Assembly: GCA_025929535.1 (NCBI GenBank)
Contig: JAICLZ010000028.1
Location: forward strand, 1 to 49,352
Origin: Gemmatimonadaceae bacterium
GTDB lineage: Bacteria; Gemmatimonadota; Gemmatimonadetes; Gemmatimonadales; Gemmatimonadaceae
DNA length: 49,352 nucleotides
Reading direction: 5' to 3'
This document shows, one piece after another, positions 1 to 7,586 of this stretch. The position numbers and the translations under genes are program-made. Each line of letters opens with the position of its first letter. The stretch's first letter is position 1. A model generated the notes under the pieces. It saw only the letters and a program-made list of their open reading frames with translations. It made no database searches and was not told where the DNA came from.

Positions 1-158
1 AAGAGCGGTTGAAAGCCCGTACGCGCGCGAACGAGAGGGAGAAGGGTGTGAAAATGCTGGCGGCGAAGATTGAGCTCGACCCACCGCTCCGCGCGCGACT
101 TCGTGTAGACCAGCTGCCAGGAAGCTTCGCCGAACGGCGGCTTGTCGGCGTGTTGCAT
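1..158 (-). CDS. NusG/RfaH-family antiterminator (N-terminal part, cut by window edge)
   Basis: This is the first 52 codons of a gene that continues past position 1. The reverse-strand translation from the ATG at 158 contains WQLVYTKSRAERWVELNL, then a Gln-rich helix and LLPLVRAR. That matches the start of the NusG N-terminal (NGN) domain, in which a W-x-x-x-x-T/V-K/R-x-x-x-E motif is followed by an alpha-helix carrying the RNA polymerase contacts. Specialised paralogues (RfaH, UpxY, LoaP) usually serve long polysaccharide or secondary-metabolite operons. It is the last visible gene of the minus-strand operon running from 3503, 107 nt after the beta-propeller lipoprotein. The KOW domain would lie outside the window. 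An in-frame GTG at 176 is an alternative start. The family is fairly sure; the exact subfamily is not. Confidence 0.72.
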   Translation of the reverse strand, partial: MQHADKPPFGEASWQLVYTKSRAERWVELNLRRQHFHTLLPLVRARTGFQPL

Positions 159-265
159 GTCTCTGATGTCATCCACAACGAGAAGGGCGTGTGTTTGCGA
201 GATGAATGACTAGAGGAACACGACTGGAGAGTCAATCTACGATGGGCAGGAAAGACACCATGAAA

Positions 266-1153
266 TCAGGGAAAAAGCAGTGCTGGCTGGCGCTCGTTGC
301 CCGACGTGCCAACGACCTTGAGCGGATTATCGTCTCCCGCACCGGTGTACACGACGATGTCGCCCGTTCCCGCTGTGACACCCGACACAACGAGGCATTG
401 CGCGCTGGTGCAGGCCGGATCTCCCACGTCCGTTCCGCCGGTGACGTAATCAGTGACCGTGCCGCTGGCCGTCTCTATGTGGTGAATGGTCGTGTGATCG
501 TGCCCGTCCACATAGAACACGCTCGCTCCGTCCGCGCTCCAGCTGCCGCTGAACGCGCCGTTCGCTTCGTGCGTCAGCTGCACGGGGGTGCCTCCCGCGG
601 CAGGCATGAGGTACAGCTGCGAGACCCCGGTGCGCGGCGAGTCGAACAGAATCTGCGTACCGTCAGGGCTGAATCGAGGAGCTGATTCCGGGGTGAACTC
701 ATCGGAGCCGGTTTCCAATTCGGTCGGGCTGGATCCATCGGCAGCCATGGTCCAGAGCCTGGACGTCGACGTACGCAGGCTCACGAAGACGATCGTCGTT
801 CCATCAGGGCTCAGCGAAGGCTCGATGTCCACAGCGGGGTTGTTCGTGAGCCGCTGCAGGTCGCTGCCGTCGTTGTTGGTGCTGTAGATCTCCGCATTCG
901 TCGGGCCATCACGATAGCTCGTGAACACGATGCGACCATGCGCACTCTGTGGATCGATGTCGCCCGCCACCGAGCCGGGAAGCAGGGCCGAAGCCCCCTT
1001 GCTGTACGTAAAGAGCTGGTCGCTGCCATTCTGGTTCGACACGTACACGAAGTCGGGGATCTGATCGAGCGGGTTGGGAGCGGTGGCATCGGAAGAGCAC
1101 CCTTCGGCTCCCGCGAGCGCCAGGAATCCGAGTGCGCAGGCGACCTTGATCAT
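266..1153 (-). CDS. TolB-like beta-propeller lipoprotein (PD40 repeats)
   Basis: A predicted exported lipoprotein of 295 residues. It starts MIKVACALGFLALAG and has a lipobox-like Cys at residue 19 followed by a short Ser/Pro-containing linker. The rest is a run of WD40-like PD40 blades recognisable by repeats of the type LSPDGTTIVFVS, FSPDGTQILFDS and WSADGASVFYV, each preceded by a strand naming an item such as EIYSTNNDGSDLQRLT. Such propellers are protein- or peptidoglycan-binding platforms in the periplasm or on the outer membrane; no enzyme residues are visible. The start at 1153 is fixed by an ATGA overlap with the end of the HPr-kinase-like gene (stop at 1150-1152), implying translational coupling. 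An upstream extension in the same frame is only the antisense-like shadow of that gene. The ligand is unknown. Confidence 0.82.
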   Translation of the reverse strand: MIKVACALGFLALAGAEGCSSDATAPNPLDQIPDFVYVSNQNGSDQLFTYSKGASALLPGSVAGDIDPQSAHGRIVFTSYRDGPTNAEIYSTNNDGSDLQRLTNNPAVDIEPSLSPDGTTIVFVSLRTSTSRLWTMAADGSSPTELETGSDEFTPESAPRFSPDGTQILFDSPRTGVSQLYLMPAAGGTPVQLTHEANGAFSGSWSADGASVFYVDGHDHTTIHHIETASGTVTDYVTGGTDVGDPACTSAQCLVVSGVTAGTGDIVVYTGAGDDNPLKVVGTSGNERQPALLFP

Positions 1154-1968
1154 GTGATTGCTCCGGGTAGGACCCTCTCGAGCGCCGACTCGAAGAGCTC
1201 CGCAACGCGCACGAGCTCCTGGGGACCATGGCTGAACGAGAACAGGGGCGCACTGGCCACGATGCGCCGAAGTCCCGTGAAATGCGCCCGGCTGAAGCGA
1301 TCCCCCAGCAGGACCCATGGCGACTGCCGAACGAGCAGCATCAAGGCGTCGGACTCACCGCATTCGCGCAGCGCTCCGTTGCTCGCCTGCGTGATGAACA
1401 CCAGTGCGCCCAGCCTCGCCCGGGATGACCCTTCCACGTGCCACGGCATTCGGCGCCGCGCATCGCCGGGAATCGTCGCTTCGTGTTGGTCCTCGAGCTC
1501 AGGAAAAAAGCCGGCGAGCGTGGCGCTGACGAGCAGCGGTGAACGCCAGGCGTGCACGATGGTACCCGGCTGTCCCGGCTCGAGCACTACTCCGTCGTCG
1601 CCGAGCAAGGTCCAGCCCGCGCGCACCAGCGCGAAGGCGAGTGTGGATTTGCCGCTTCCGCTTTCGCCGACGAACACCACGGCGCGCCCGCTCCGATCGA
1701 CCACGCCGCTGGCATGCACGAAGTACCGATTGCGCTGGCGCAGCCGGAGTATCGCTCCGGTGCGTGCGAGCGCGCGACGTGTTTTGGGAATCGCGGTGCC
1801 ATAACCCAGGCCGCGCACCAGCCGCCCTTCGACTACGCTGAGCTCCGCGCCGCTGCGGAGATCGCGAAGAAGCGTGCTATCCTCATCGACACTCCTTCCC
1901 TCGATCTCGTCCATCCGCCAGCGCGTTTCATCCTTGCGCGGCGACACGGACGATGCGGGACTCGGCAC
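1150..1968 (-). CDS. HPr-kinase-like P-loop protein (HprK C-terminal domain type)
   Basis: A 272-residue protein with the nucleotide-binding fold of HPr kinase/phosphorylase but without the N-terminal HprK domain. Visible are FVHASGVVDRSGRAVVFVG, the Walker A loop GESGSGKS (about residues 101-108), and the following LLGDDGVVLEP strand, which corresponds to the Walker B/acidic catalytic region. Family members of this short type phosphorylate small molecules or peptides, and one class sits in RiPP (lasso peptide) clusters. The GTG start at 1968 directly abuts the stop of the 56-codon gene at 1969-2139; an ATG at 1914 is the alternative. Its end overlaps the next gene by 4 nt. The placement between a small peptide gene and an exported lipoprotein suggests, but does not prove, that the peptide is its substrate. 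Confidence 0.78.
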   Translation of the reverse strand: MPSPASSVSPRKDETRWRMDEIEGRSVDEDSTLLRDLRSGAELSVVEGRLVRGLGYGTAIPKTRRALARTGAILRLRQRNRYFVHASGVVDRSGRAVVFVGESGSGKSTLAFALVRAGWTLLGDDGVVLEPGQPGTIVHAWRSPLLVSATLAGFFPELEDQHEATIPGDARRRMPWHVEGSSRARLGALVFITQASNGALRECGESDALMLLVRQSPWVLLGDRFSRAHFTGLRRIVASAPLFSFSHGPQELVRVAELFESALERVLPGAIT

Positions 1969-2139
1969 TCAACACGGAATCGGATGTCCGAACGCGTCGA
2001 AGCACTGCGAGTTTTGCAAAAAGAGCAGTGCCATGGGCACCGGCGACGCCGTCTGCGTCACGGTCGTGAGTGTCGACTGCGCCTGCAGCACGGGCGTGAT
2101 CCAGGGGCGGCGCGCGTCCCGATTCTCATGTCGTATCAC
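1969..2139 (-). CDS. Small peptide, putative modified-peptide precursor
   Basis: A 56-codon frame in the apparent gap between two operon genes. Its GTG start at 2139 overlaps the lipoprotein stop (GTGA, 2136-2139), a GGAG motif lies 10 nt upstream at 2150-2153, and its stop at 1969-1971 abuts the GTG start of the HPr-kinase-like gene. The peptide has a basic N-terminus (RHENRDARR), then WITPVLQAQS and a Thr-rich stretch TLTTVTQT, then hydrophobic MALLFLQNSQ and a C-terminus holding two Cys at residues 46 and 56 (CFDAFGHPIPC). W-x-x-P-x-L resembles the Y/W-x-x-P-x-L leader motif bound by RiPP recognition elements. No Asp or Glu stands 7-9 residues after a plausible lasso core start, so it is not a clear lasso precursor. 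Coding status rests on the overlaps and the ribosome-binding site; function is unknown. Confidence 0.5.
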   Translation of the reverse strand: MIRHENRDARRPWITPVLQAQSTLTTVTQTASPVPMALLFLQNSQCFDAFGHPIPC

Positions 2140-3503
2140 GGGGATGTCACTCCGATCGTGTAACTGACTGAAGACCACTTGGACGTAAGCGTTGGACCAA
2201 AGGGTGATCCGCGAGTGAATCGATTGCCGAACCAGAAGTACTGGGGTTTCGCGACCGCGGACGGCGCCGCGGGGAGCGAGGCGTACGGCAGGTTCACGAT
2301 CTTCACTCCGTTGGCATAGGCAACGACGCTGTCGTGAGCAAATTTCCTGATGCGCCACGTCGTCGTGGTCGCCGGGTCTACTGTTCCCGAGCCGTTCGCG
2401 ATGAAGGCGTTGGCCGCATTGGTGAAGCCCGCCGTAGTACTGGCGATGCCGAACGAGATCGCCTTGACGCGATCCTGCATGCCGAACGTCACCGAAGGTT
2501 GACCCAGCGCCAGCCCTGTGGCAGACAGCTTTGCTTCCATGAAGGCGCTGTCGGCGGTACCGAGCGAATCGCTGCGAAAATAGATGAGCGAGTCCGTCGT
2601 AGTCGGAGGGGCAGGCGGCGTGTTCGACACGATCTGCAGGCAGCGCGTCACCCCTGCACCGGCGCAGCCGCTCGTCGCGATCGAGGTATCGGCCACGGCC
2701 GATCCGCGGACGCGCCAATCCGGTTCGGTGCGGAGGTCCCCCAACCCGGTGCCAACCCGATTGGGGAGCGAGTCGCCGAAATAGTTCACCGACCATCGCG
2801 TGTCGTTGGGCTGGACGAACGCGGCGCTCACCGACACGCCGAACTTGAAGTTCGTTACCCCGGCCGACGCGCGAAACGAGAACGTGCGGAAGTAATCGAC
2901 TCCGCCCGCAGTGCCGGAGAAATCCTGGCCACTGTGCGGGATGCCGTCGGTCGGCTCGAGTATCGTCTTGTAAAAAATGTACGGCTGTGCTGGTGCCGTG
3001 AAAGCAAAGCTTCCATCGTAGCCGCTGTCCGCCTTCACGACACAACCCGGACCGGGAGTGCAGCCGGTGAGCACGACGGGCGCGATCGACATGAACACGT
3101 ACACGCCCATGGTGTCCGCGGGGAGCGTCGCCAACGTGTGCGGGAGGCGCGTTCCGATCGCGAAGGGCTCGAGATTTTCGATACGATCGGTCAGGTTCCA
3201 GGTCGTTCCAACAGGCGCGCCGCCCACCAGCTGAAAGGTGTGACTGATCAGCGACGCTGCGCCGTAGATCTTGGCATTCACTCCAGGGGGCGCGTTCAGC
3301 GACGCGGATTCATACGGTTGCGCTGTCACCTCGCCCGTCTTCGTGTTCACCTCGACGATCACGGTGCCGAGATTCACGAGGTGATCGGGCGGCGGCGGCA
3401 CATGCGGAGGCGCAACGCTCTCCTGGCAGCCGGCGAGCCCTCCCATGACGAGCGCGAGCGACCCCAGCATTCGACGTGCATGCCGATCGAGTTGCAGCAT
3501 CAT
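2136..3503 (-). CDS. Exported lipoprotein of unknown function
   Basis: A lipoprotein of 455 residues and the first gene of the minus-strand operon. The N-terminus MMLQLDRHARRMLGSLALVM leads to a clear lipobox GGLAGC. A Pro-rich linker (PPHVPPPPDH) follows, then a long Ser/Thr/Gly/Ala-rich, beta-strand-like body. The last third (around FMEAKL, FGMQDRVKAISFGIAS and WRIRKFAHDSVVAYANGVKI) looks like a jelly-roll/concanavalin-type domain, but I cannot assign a family. I chose ATG 3503 because GAGGG lies about 7 nt before it; the frame stays open upstream to 3560 without a comparable site. The stop overlaps the GTG start of the 56-codon peptide gene. The surface location and link to a peptide, a kinase-like protein and a propeller lipoprotein are the main clues to its job. 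Confidence 0.78.
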   Translation of the reverse strand: MMLQLDRHARRMLGSLALVMGGLAGCQESVAPPHVPPPPDHLVNLGTVIVEVNTKTGEVTAQPYESASLNAPPGVNAKIYGAASLISHTFQLVGGAPVGTTWNLTDRIENLEPFAIGTRLPHTLATLPADTMGVYVFMSIAPVVLTGCTPGPGCVVKADSGYDGSFAFTAPAQPYIFYKTILEPTDGIPHSGQDFSGTAGGVDYFRTFSFRASAGVTNFKFGVSVSAAFVQPNDTRWSVNYFGDSLPNRVGTGLGDLRTEPDWRVRGSAVADTSIATSGCAGAGVTRCLQIVSNTPPAPPTTTDSLIYFRSDSLGTADSAFMEAKLSATGLALGQPSVTFGMQDRVKAISFGIASTTAGFTNAANAFIANGSGTVDPATTTTWRIRKFAHDSVVAYANGVKIVNLPYASLPAAPSAVAKPQYFWFGNRFTRGSPFGPTLTSKWSSVSYTIGVTSP

Positions 3504-3566
3504 GAGAGGCCCTCGTGCTCGATTGTGTTCAGTGGGGATCCTGCCGAAGCGATCGACCAAGCCGCA

Positions 3567-3594
3567 TTAGAGCACACTCATTAATTCGCTCTAA
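3567..3594. promoter_or_regulatory. Operator-like inverted repeat upstream of the lipoprotein/peptide operon
   Basis: TTAGAGC at 3567-3573 and GCTCTAA at 3588-3594 are perfect 7-bp inverted arms with 14 nt between them, so arm centres are 21 bp apart (two helical turns). It lies 64 nt upstream of the operon start at 3503 in a locally AT-richer stretch. The spacing suits a dimeric regulator better than an RNA hairpin. No regulator gene is adjacent. Confidence 0.35.
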
Positions 3595-3627
3595 CGCAAC
3601 AAGATACGCGTCAGCAGCAAAAATGAA

Positions 3628-3673
3628 AGAGCCCGCTACGTTACAGTGTCTGCATCACTTCTTACCGGGCTCT
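3628..3673. repeat. Long-loop inverted repeat in the divergent intergenic region
   Basis: AGAGCCCG at 3628-3635 and CGGGCTCT at 3666-3673 form perfect 8-bp arms separated by 30 nt. With the neighbouring 7-bp inverted repeat it fills the 279-nt region between the minus-strand lipoprotein operon and the plus-strand FAD/Rieske gene. It could be a second operator or a weak RNA stem; there is no T-run that would make it a terminator. Confidence 0.3.
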
Positions 3674-3782
3674 GCAGCCAAGTGCCTTCCTCGGCCGGTC
3701 AACCCGCCCGATGTGGCATGGCCCCTGCCCTGCCACGTGACAGTCAGCTCGCAGCCACCGCTCTCCCATTTCCGCCCACCCA

Positions 3783-5345
3783 ATGCATCCCGATTCCGGC
3801 CAGACCACCTCCATCTGGATGGACACGGCCTCCGTCCCGAGCTACCCGGCCCTTTCCAGCAGCATCGAGACGGGGGTGTGCATCATCGGAGCGGGGATCG
3901 CCGGACTCACCACGGCCTATCTGCTCGCGACGCAAGGGCAGCGGGTCATCGTCATCGACGATGGGCAGATCGGTAGCGGCGAGACGTCGCGCACCACCGC
4001 GCATCTCTCCAACGAGATCGATGACCGCTACTTCGAGATCGCGCGCGTGCACGGCGAGGACGGCGCGCGCATCGCCGCGAGCTCGCACACCGCGGCGATC
4101 GACTTCATCGAGTCGTTCGTGCGCGAGCACCACGTCGAGTGCGACTTCAGGCGCATCGACGGCTACCTGTTCCTGGCCGAGGGCGACACGCAGGATGTGC
4201 TCGACGACGAGCTCGAGGCGGCGCGCAAGGCGGGTGTGTCCGTCGAGAAGGTCGACCGCGCGCCCTTCGCCACGTTTGAGACGGGGCCCTGCCTCCGCTT
4301 TCCCAATCAGGCGCGCTTTCATCCGCTCGCCTACCTCTCGGCCATGGCCGAGGCGGTGGTGCGCTCGGGCGGGCGAATCCATTGCGGGTCACACGTGACG
4401 AGCACGGAAGCGAAGGATGGGCGCATCACGGTGACGATCGAGTCGCCGGCGGTCCAGGTCACGGCGGACGCGCTCGTCGTGTGCACCAACTCGCCCATCA
4501 ACGACCTGATGGCGATGCACACCAAGCAGGCGCCGTACCGCAGCTACGTCGTCGCGGCGCGCGTGCCGCGCGGCTCCGTCACCGACGCGCTCTACTGGGA
4601 CACCGAGGATCCGTACCACTACGTCCGTCTGCAGACCACAGCAACGGGCGACGAGTACCACGAGCTGATCGTGGGCGGAGAGGATCACAAGACGGGGCAG
4701 GAGTCGGACATGGAGGAGCGCTTCCGCCATCTCGAGCGCTGGGCGCGCGAGCGGTTTCCCTTCATCGCCGACTTCCCGTATCACTGGTCCGGACAGGTGC
4801 AGGAGCCCGCCGATCTGCTCGCGTTCATCGGCCGCAATCCCGGCGACGAGAACGTCTACGTGTGCACGGGCGACTCGGGGATGGGGATGACGCACGGCAC
4901 GATGGCGGGACTCATCATCAGCGATCTGATCGCCGGGCGCGAGAATCCGTGGGCCAAGCTGTACGATCCATCGCGCATCTCGATCAACTACGGCGCGCTC
5001 AAGGAGTTCGTGAAGGGGAACGCGAACGTGGGCGTGATGTACACCGAGTGGCTTCGCCCGCTCAATGGCGACTCGCCCGACGCGCTGGCGCGCGGCGAGG
5101 GCAAGGTCACGCGCCGCAAGGGACATCCGGTGGCCGTCTACAAGGACGAGACGGGAACGCTGCACGAGATGTCGGCGGTGTGTCCGCACCTCAAGTGCAT
5201 CGTCCACTGGAATGCACTCGAGAAATCCTGGGACTGCCCGTGCCATGGCTCGCGGTTCGATGCGTACGGGACGGTGTTCACGGGGCCGGCGGTTTCGTCG
5301 CTGGAGCCGGTCGCGGCGGAGGAGAAGCCTTCTCGCCGCGACTGA
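3783..5345 (+). CDS. FAD-dependent oxidoreductase with C-terminal Rieske domain
   Basis: A 520-residue two-domain enzyme. Residues about 30-400 form a DAO-type FAD domain with the dinucleotide-binding motif CIIGAGIAGLTTAYLL and a following acidic strand end (VIVID). Near its end, VYVCTGDSGMGMTHG is the second FAD-contact segment. The last ~75 residues are a Rieske [2Fe-2S] domain with CPHLKC and CPCHGSRF, giving the Cys-x-His and Cys-x-x-His ligand pairs. In this family the Rieske module shuttles electrons to or from the flavin during oxidation of an unidentified amine or similar substrate. It has no signal peptide and is likely cytoplasmic. It stands alone, divergent from the lipoprotein operon. 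The substrate cannot be told from sequence. Confidence 0.9.
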   Translation: MHPDSGQTTSIWMDTASVPSYPALSSSIETGVCIIGAGIAGLTTAYLLATQGQRVIVIDDGQIGSGETSRTTAHLSNEIDDRYFEIARVHGEDGARIAASSHTAAIDFIESFVREHHVECDFRRIDGYLFLAEGDTQDVLDDELEAARKAGVSVEKVDRAPFATFETGPCLRFPNQARFHPLAYLSAMAEAVVRSGGRIHCGSHVTSTEAKDGRITVTIESPAVQVTADALVVCTNSPINDLMAMHTKQAPYRSYVVAARVPRGSVTDALYWDTEDPYHYVRLQTTATGDEYHELIVGGEDHKTGQESDMEERFRHLERWARERFPFIADFPYHWSGQVQEPADLLAFIGRNPGDENVYVCTGDSGMGMTHGTMAGLIISDLIAGRENPWAKLYDPSRISINYGALKEFVKGNANVGVMYTEWLRPLNGDSPDALARGEGKVTRRKGHPVAVYKDETGTLHEMSAVCPHLKCIVHWNALEKSWDCPCHGSRFDAYGTVFTGPAVSSLEPVAAEEKPSRRD

Positions 5346-5462
5346 CGCGTGCCGGTAACGCTCGGCCCGTAACCTGATCTATGTTTTGGGGTATGGTCAC
5401 ACATGCCACGCTCGCGCGAACTGACGGGATTTCGTATATAGATGGCCTCCCGAGGTGATCCC

Positions 5463-6932
5463 GTGAGACAGCGGAACAGCAAGACAGGTCCGCCGCCACC
5501 GCTCCAGATCGGAAAGCCATTTCCCGACGACCAGGCGATTCTCTGGGCGCCGGTGGAGGGTCTCGCGCGCTCGATGGAGCTGTCGCAGCCGGCGATCGTG
5601 ATCACGCAGGGAGCGCTGCGCGAGGTGATCCGCCATCTCTCCTCGTCTCCCGATCAGGAACTGCTCGGCTTCCTGATCGGCGAGCCGTGCGAGTGCCCGA
5701 ACACGAAGCGGCGCTTTCTGTGCATCACGGGAACGCTGCGCACGGGGCACACGATCGCCGAGGAAGAGCCGGTACAGATTCCCGATGCGGAATGGCTCGG
5801 GCAGCAGCTGGAGGTGCGTCGGCGCAGGTCGACGCTCATCGGCTGGTACCACAGCACGCCGTTTCTTTCGCCGTCGCCGAGCTCTCTGGATCTGGAGACG
5901 CATCGCGCGCGCTTCACCGAGGCGTGGCAGTGCGGGCTCGTGATCGCCACCGAGGGGAACGAGCCCGCGGGCGGATTCTTTCGCGCGCACGCGAACCCGG
6001 AGGAAGGCGGCGCGTACGTTCCGTTCTACGAGCAGGTGGATGAGGAGGGAATTCTCGAGGGCGGCCGGCTTCGCACGCTGATCGACTGGTCGAGCTACAG
6101 CACCTCCGAGCTCGTCGAGCGCGACGACGATGAGCGCACCGTGCACACGTCCACCACCACGAGGCAGGCGGACCCCGACGCGATTCCGGCTGCACTGCCG
6201 CTCATGATTCCGTCGCCTGGGGACGAGCCGGCGAGCTCGATGCCGCTGCGCGCTCGATGGGTTGGCGGAACCATCTTCACGGTATTCGCGCTCGGCGTGG
6301 TGTTCGTGGGCGCGATGATCTGGAATGCGCGGCGGCTGCCCGAGCCACCGATGACGGCGTCCTCGCGGAATCGCGACTCCGTGGCGGCGGCGCCCGTTCC
6401 GAACGCGCAGGCGTTGGCTGGGCAGCGCCGACTGGACTCACTGGCCTCGGCTGCGATGGCTGCGGGGAGCGCGGCCGCGGCGCAGAGTGCGGGCGCGGCG
6501 ACACAGCCGGGCGACACCACCACCCTTGCGTCCAACGTGGCGACGGACGCGACACCGGCGGCTGCGCCCGGAGCTTCGCCCGCGGCTGCGCCCGCGGCTG
6601 CGCCGGCGTCGACACCGGCGCCCGATGTCGCGCCGGCCTCCTCCAGTGTTGCCGCGGCGTTGCCGTCGCGCTTCGATTCGCTCGCGGATTCGCTCGCGCA
6701 CGGGCTGCACAACTACCACGATCGCCGGGTGGACTTCGGACAGAAGCGGCTGTCGTGCACGGAGCTGGCGTACGGATATCGCGCGGCGGACGAGGCGCTC
6801 GTGAGTCTGGCGCGGCTCGCGGGCGACGGGCGCTCGCTCGATCCCCAGCGCACGGCGCGCTACATACAGCTCAGAGCCGGAATGGACACGGTGAACAACG
6901 ACTTCGACGCCTCGAAGTGTAAGCGCATCTAG
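5463..6932 (+). CDS. Membrane-anchored JAB/MPN-domain protein with altered JAMM motif
   Basis: A 489-residue protein in three parts. Residues about 45-215 form a JAB1/MPN domain: Glu66 in QELLGFLIG is the usual acid, and GWYHSTPFLSPSPSSLD aligns with the JAMM motif, but its second His is Thr132, with His130 and Asp143 kept. One transmembrane helix follows (about 268-287, VGGTIFTVFALGVVFVGAMI), then a long Ala/Pro/Thr linker and a ~90-residue C-terminal domain. With the normal orientation the JAB domain faces the cytoplasm and the C-terminus the periplasm. I chose GTG 5463 because GAGG is 7 nt upstream; the in-frame ATG at 5442 lacks one and coincides with a TATATA element. Losing one zinc ligand suggests a non-catalytic or altered role. 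No obvious ubiquitin-like partner is nearby. Confidence 0.78.
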   Translation: MRQRNSKTGPPPPLQIGKPFPDDQAILWAPVEGLARSMELSQPAIVITQGALREVIRHLSSSPDQELLGFLIGEPCECPNTKRRFLCITGTLRTGHTIAEEEPVQIPDAEWLGQQLEVRRRRSTLIGWYHSTPFLSPSPSSLDLETHRARFTEAWQCGLVIATEGNEPAGGFFRAHANPEEGGAYVPFYEQVDEEGILEGGRLRTLIDWSSYSTSELVERDDDERTVHTSTTTRQADPDAIPAALPLMIPSPGDEPASSMPLRARWVGGTIFTVFALGVVFVGAMIWNARRLPEPPMTASSRNRDSVAAAPVPNAQALAGQRRLDSLASAAMAAGSAAAAQSAGAATQPGDTTTLASNVATDATPAAAPGASPAAAPAAAPASTPAPDVAPASSSVAAALPSRFDSLADSLAHGLHNYHDRRVDFGQKRLSCTELAYGYRAADEALVSLARLAGDGRSLDPQRTARYIQLRAGMDTVNNDFDASKCKRI

Positions 6933-6987
6933 CGCACGAGCATGCCGTTCCTACACTGCGGCGAGGAGAGCATCGATACGAGGCCAA

Positions 6988-7001
6988 GTACGAATTCGTA
7001 C
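6988..7001. promoter_or_regulatory. 14-bp perfect palindrome (operator candidate)
   Basis: GTACGAATTCGTAC reads the same on both strands. It lies 35 nt upstream of the candidate promoter at 7036-7064 and 56 nt after the JAB-protein stop, within a 276-nt gene-free stretch. A partial half-site (TTCGTAAG) follows about 10 nt later. Position and symmetry fit a binding site for a dimeric regulator. Confidence 0.35.
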
Positions 7002-7035
7002 AAATGGCGTTCGTAAGTTCTTGCGAGTCAATGAC

Positions 7036-7064
7036 TTGAATGCGCATGTCGCGTCTTGTATCTT
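7036..7064 (+). promoter_or_regulatory. Candidate sigma-70 promoter for the gene at 7209
   Basis: TTGAAT at 7036-7041 and TATCTT at 7059-7064 are separated by exactly 17 nt, the preferred sigma-70 spacing, and stand out in otherwise GC-rich DNA. Transcription would start near 7071, giving a leader of about 138 nt before the ATG at 7209. This is pattern matching only. Confidence 0.4.
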
Positions 7065-7208
7065 GTGGCATTCATCCGACGTTTGGCGGCGACCGATGCG
7101 CTCCCGACGTCGATGCGAGCGTTGCGAAAAACTCCTGCGGGGCCGCTGGGTTGCCACTCGAGTAATCCCAACATCACGCCGCGCCCGCCGCACGCATGGA
7201 GTACGCAC

Positions 7209-7577
7209 ATGACCCCGCCCATCGAAACGTCTCCGAAAACTCTGTCCGCAACATCCATCGGCGCCCTGCGCCTCTGGCTGCAGACGCAGCGCAGCGGCGT
7301 CATGTCGGGACAGCCGATTCATCACGGCGATGTGCAGCGCGCGATGCGTCTCGTGTGCAACGAGGTGCGACGCCGCGGCCTTCCCGTGGAGCGTCTCATC
7401 GTTCTGTTGAAGCAACAGTGGTTCACGCTCACCGATGATGGCGACGGCGGCAGCATCAAGTCGCGCGATGCGCTGGAAGAGATCATTCGCACGTGCATCG
7501 ACGAGTTCTACGCATCCACTGCCAGCTTGACCGCGCCGCCTTCGCCCAATGCGCGCAACTCGGAAGCGTCGCGCTAG
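7209..7577 (+). CDS. Hypothetical protein, 122 aa
   Basis: I do not recognise this small protein. It has no signal peptide or membrane segment. The middle part (IHHGDVQRAMRLVCNEVRRR, then VERLIVLLKQQWF) looks alpha-helical and moderately basic, followed by an acidic segment DDGDGGSIKSRDALEEIIRTCIDEFY and a Pro/Ser/Ala tail. The fold could be a small helical bundle of cytoplasmic, possibly regulatory type. ATG 7209 was chosen because GGAG lies 8 nt upstream; the frame is open back to 7056 but without a comparable site. It is convergent with the Met-rich secreted gene, only 9 nt apart at their ends, and preceded by a palindrome and a promoter-like pair. Confidence 0.7.
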   Translation: MTPPIETSPKTLSATSIGALRLWLQTQRSGVMSGQPIHHGDVQRAMRLVCNEVRRRGLPVERLIVLLKQQWFTLTDDGDGGSIKSRDALEEIIRTCIDEFYASTASLTAPPSPNARNSEASR

Positions 7578-7586
7578 GTAGCTGCG

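Noticed and set aside
1969..2139. Reading the 56-codon peptide as an ordinary lasso peptide precursor
   Set aside because: The leader-like W-x-x-P-x-L motif fits, but no acidic residue lies 7-9 positions after a plausible core start and no cyclase or peptidase gene is visible, so only a general putative precursor call is made.
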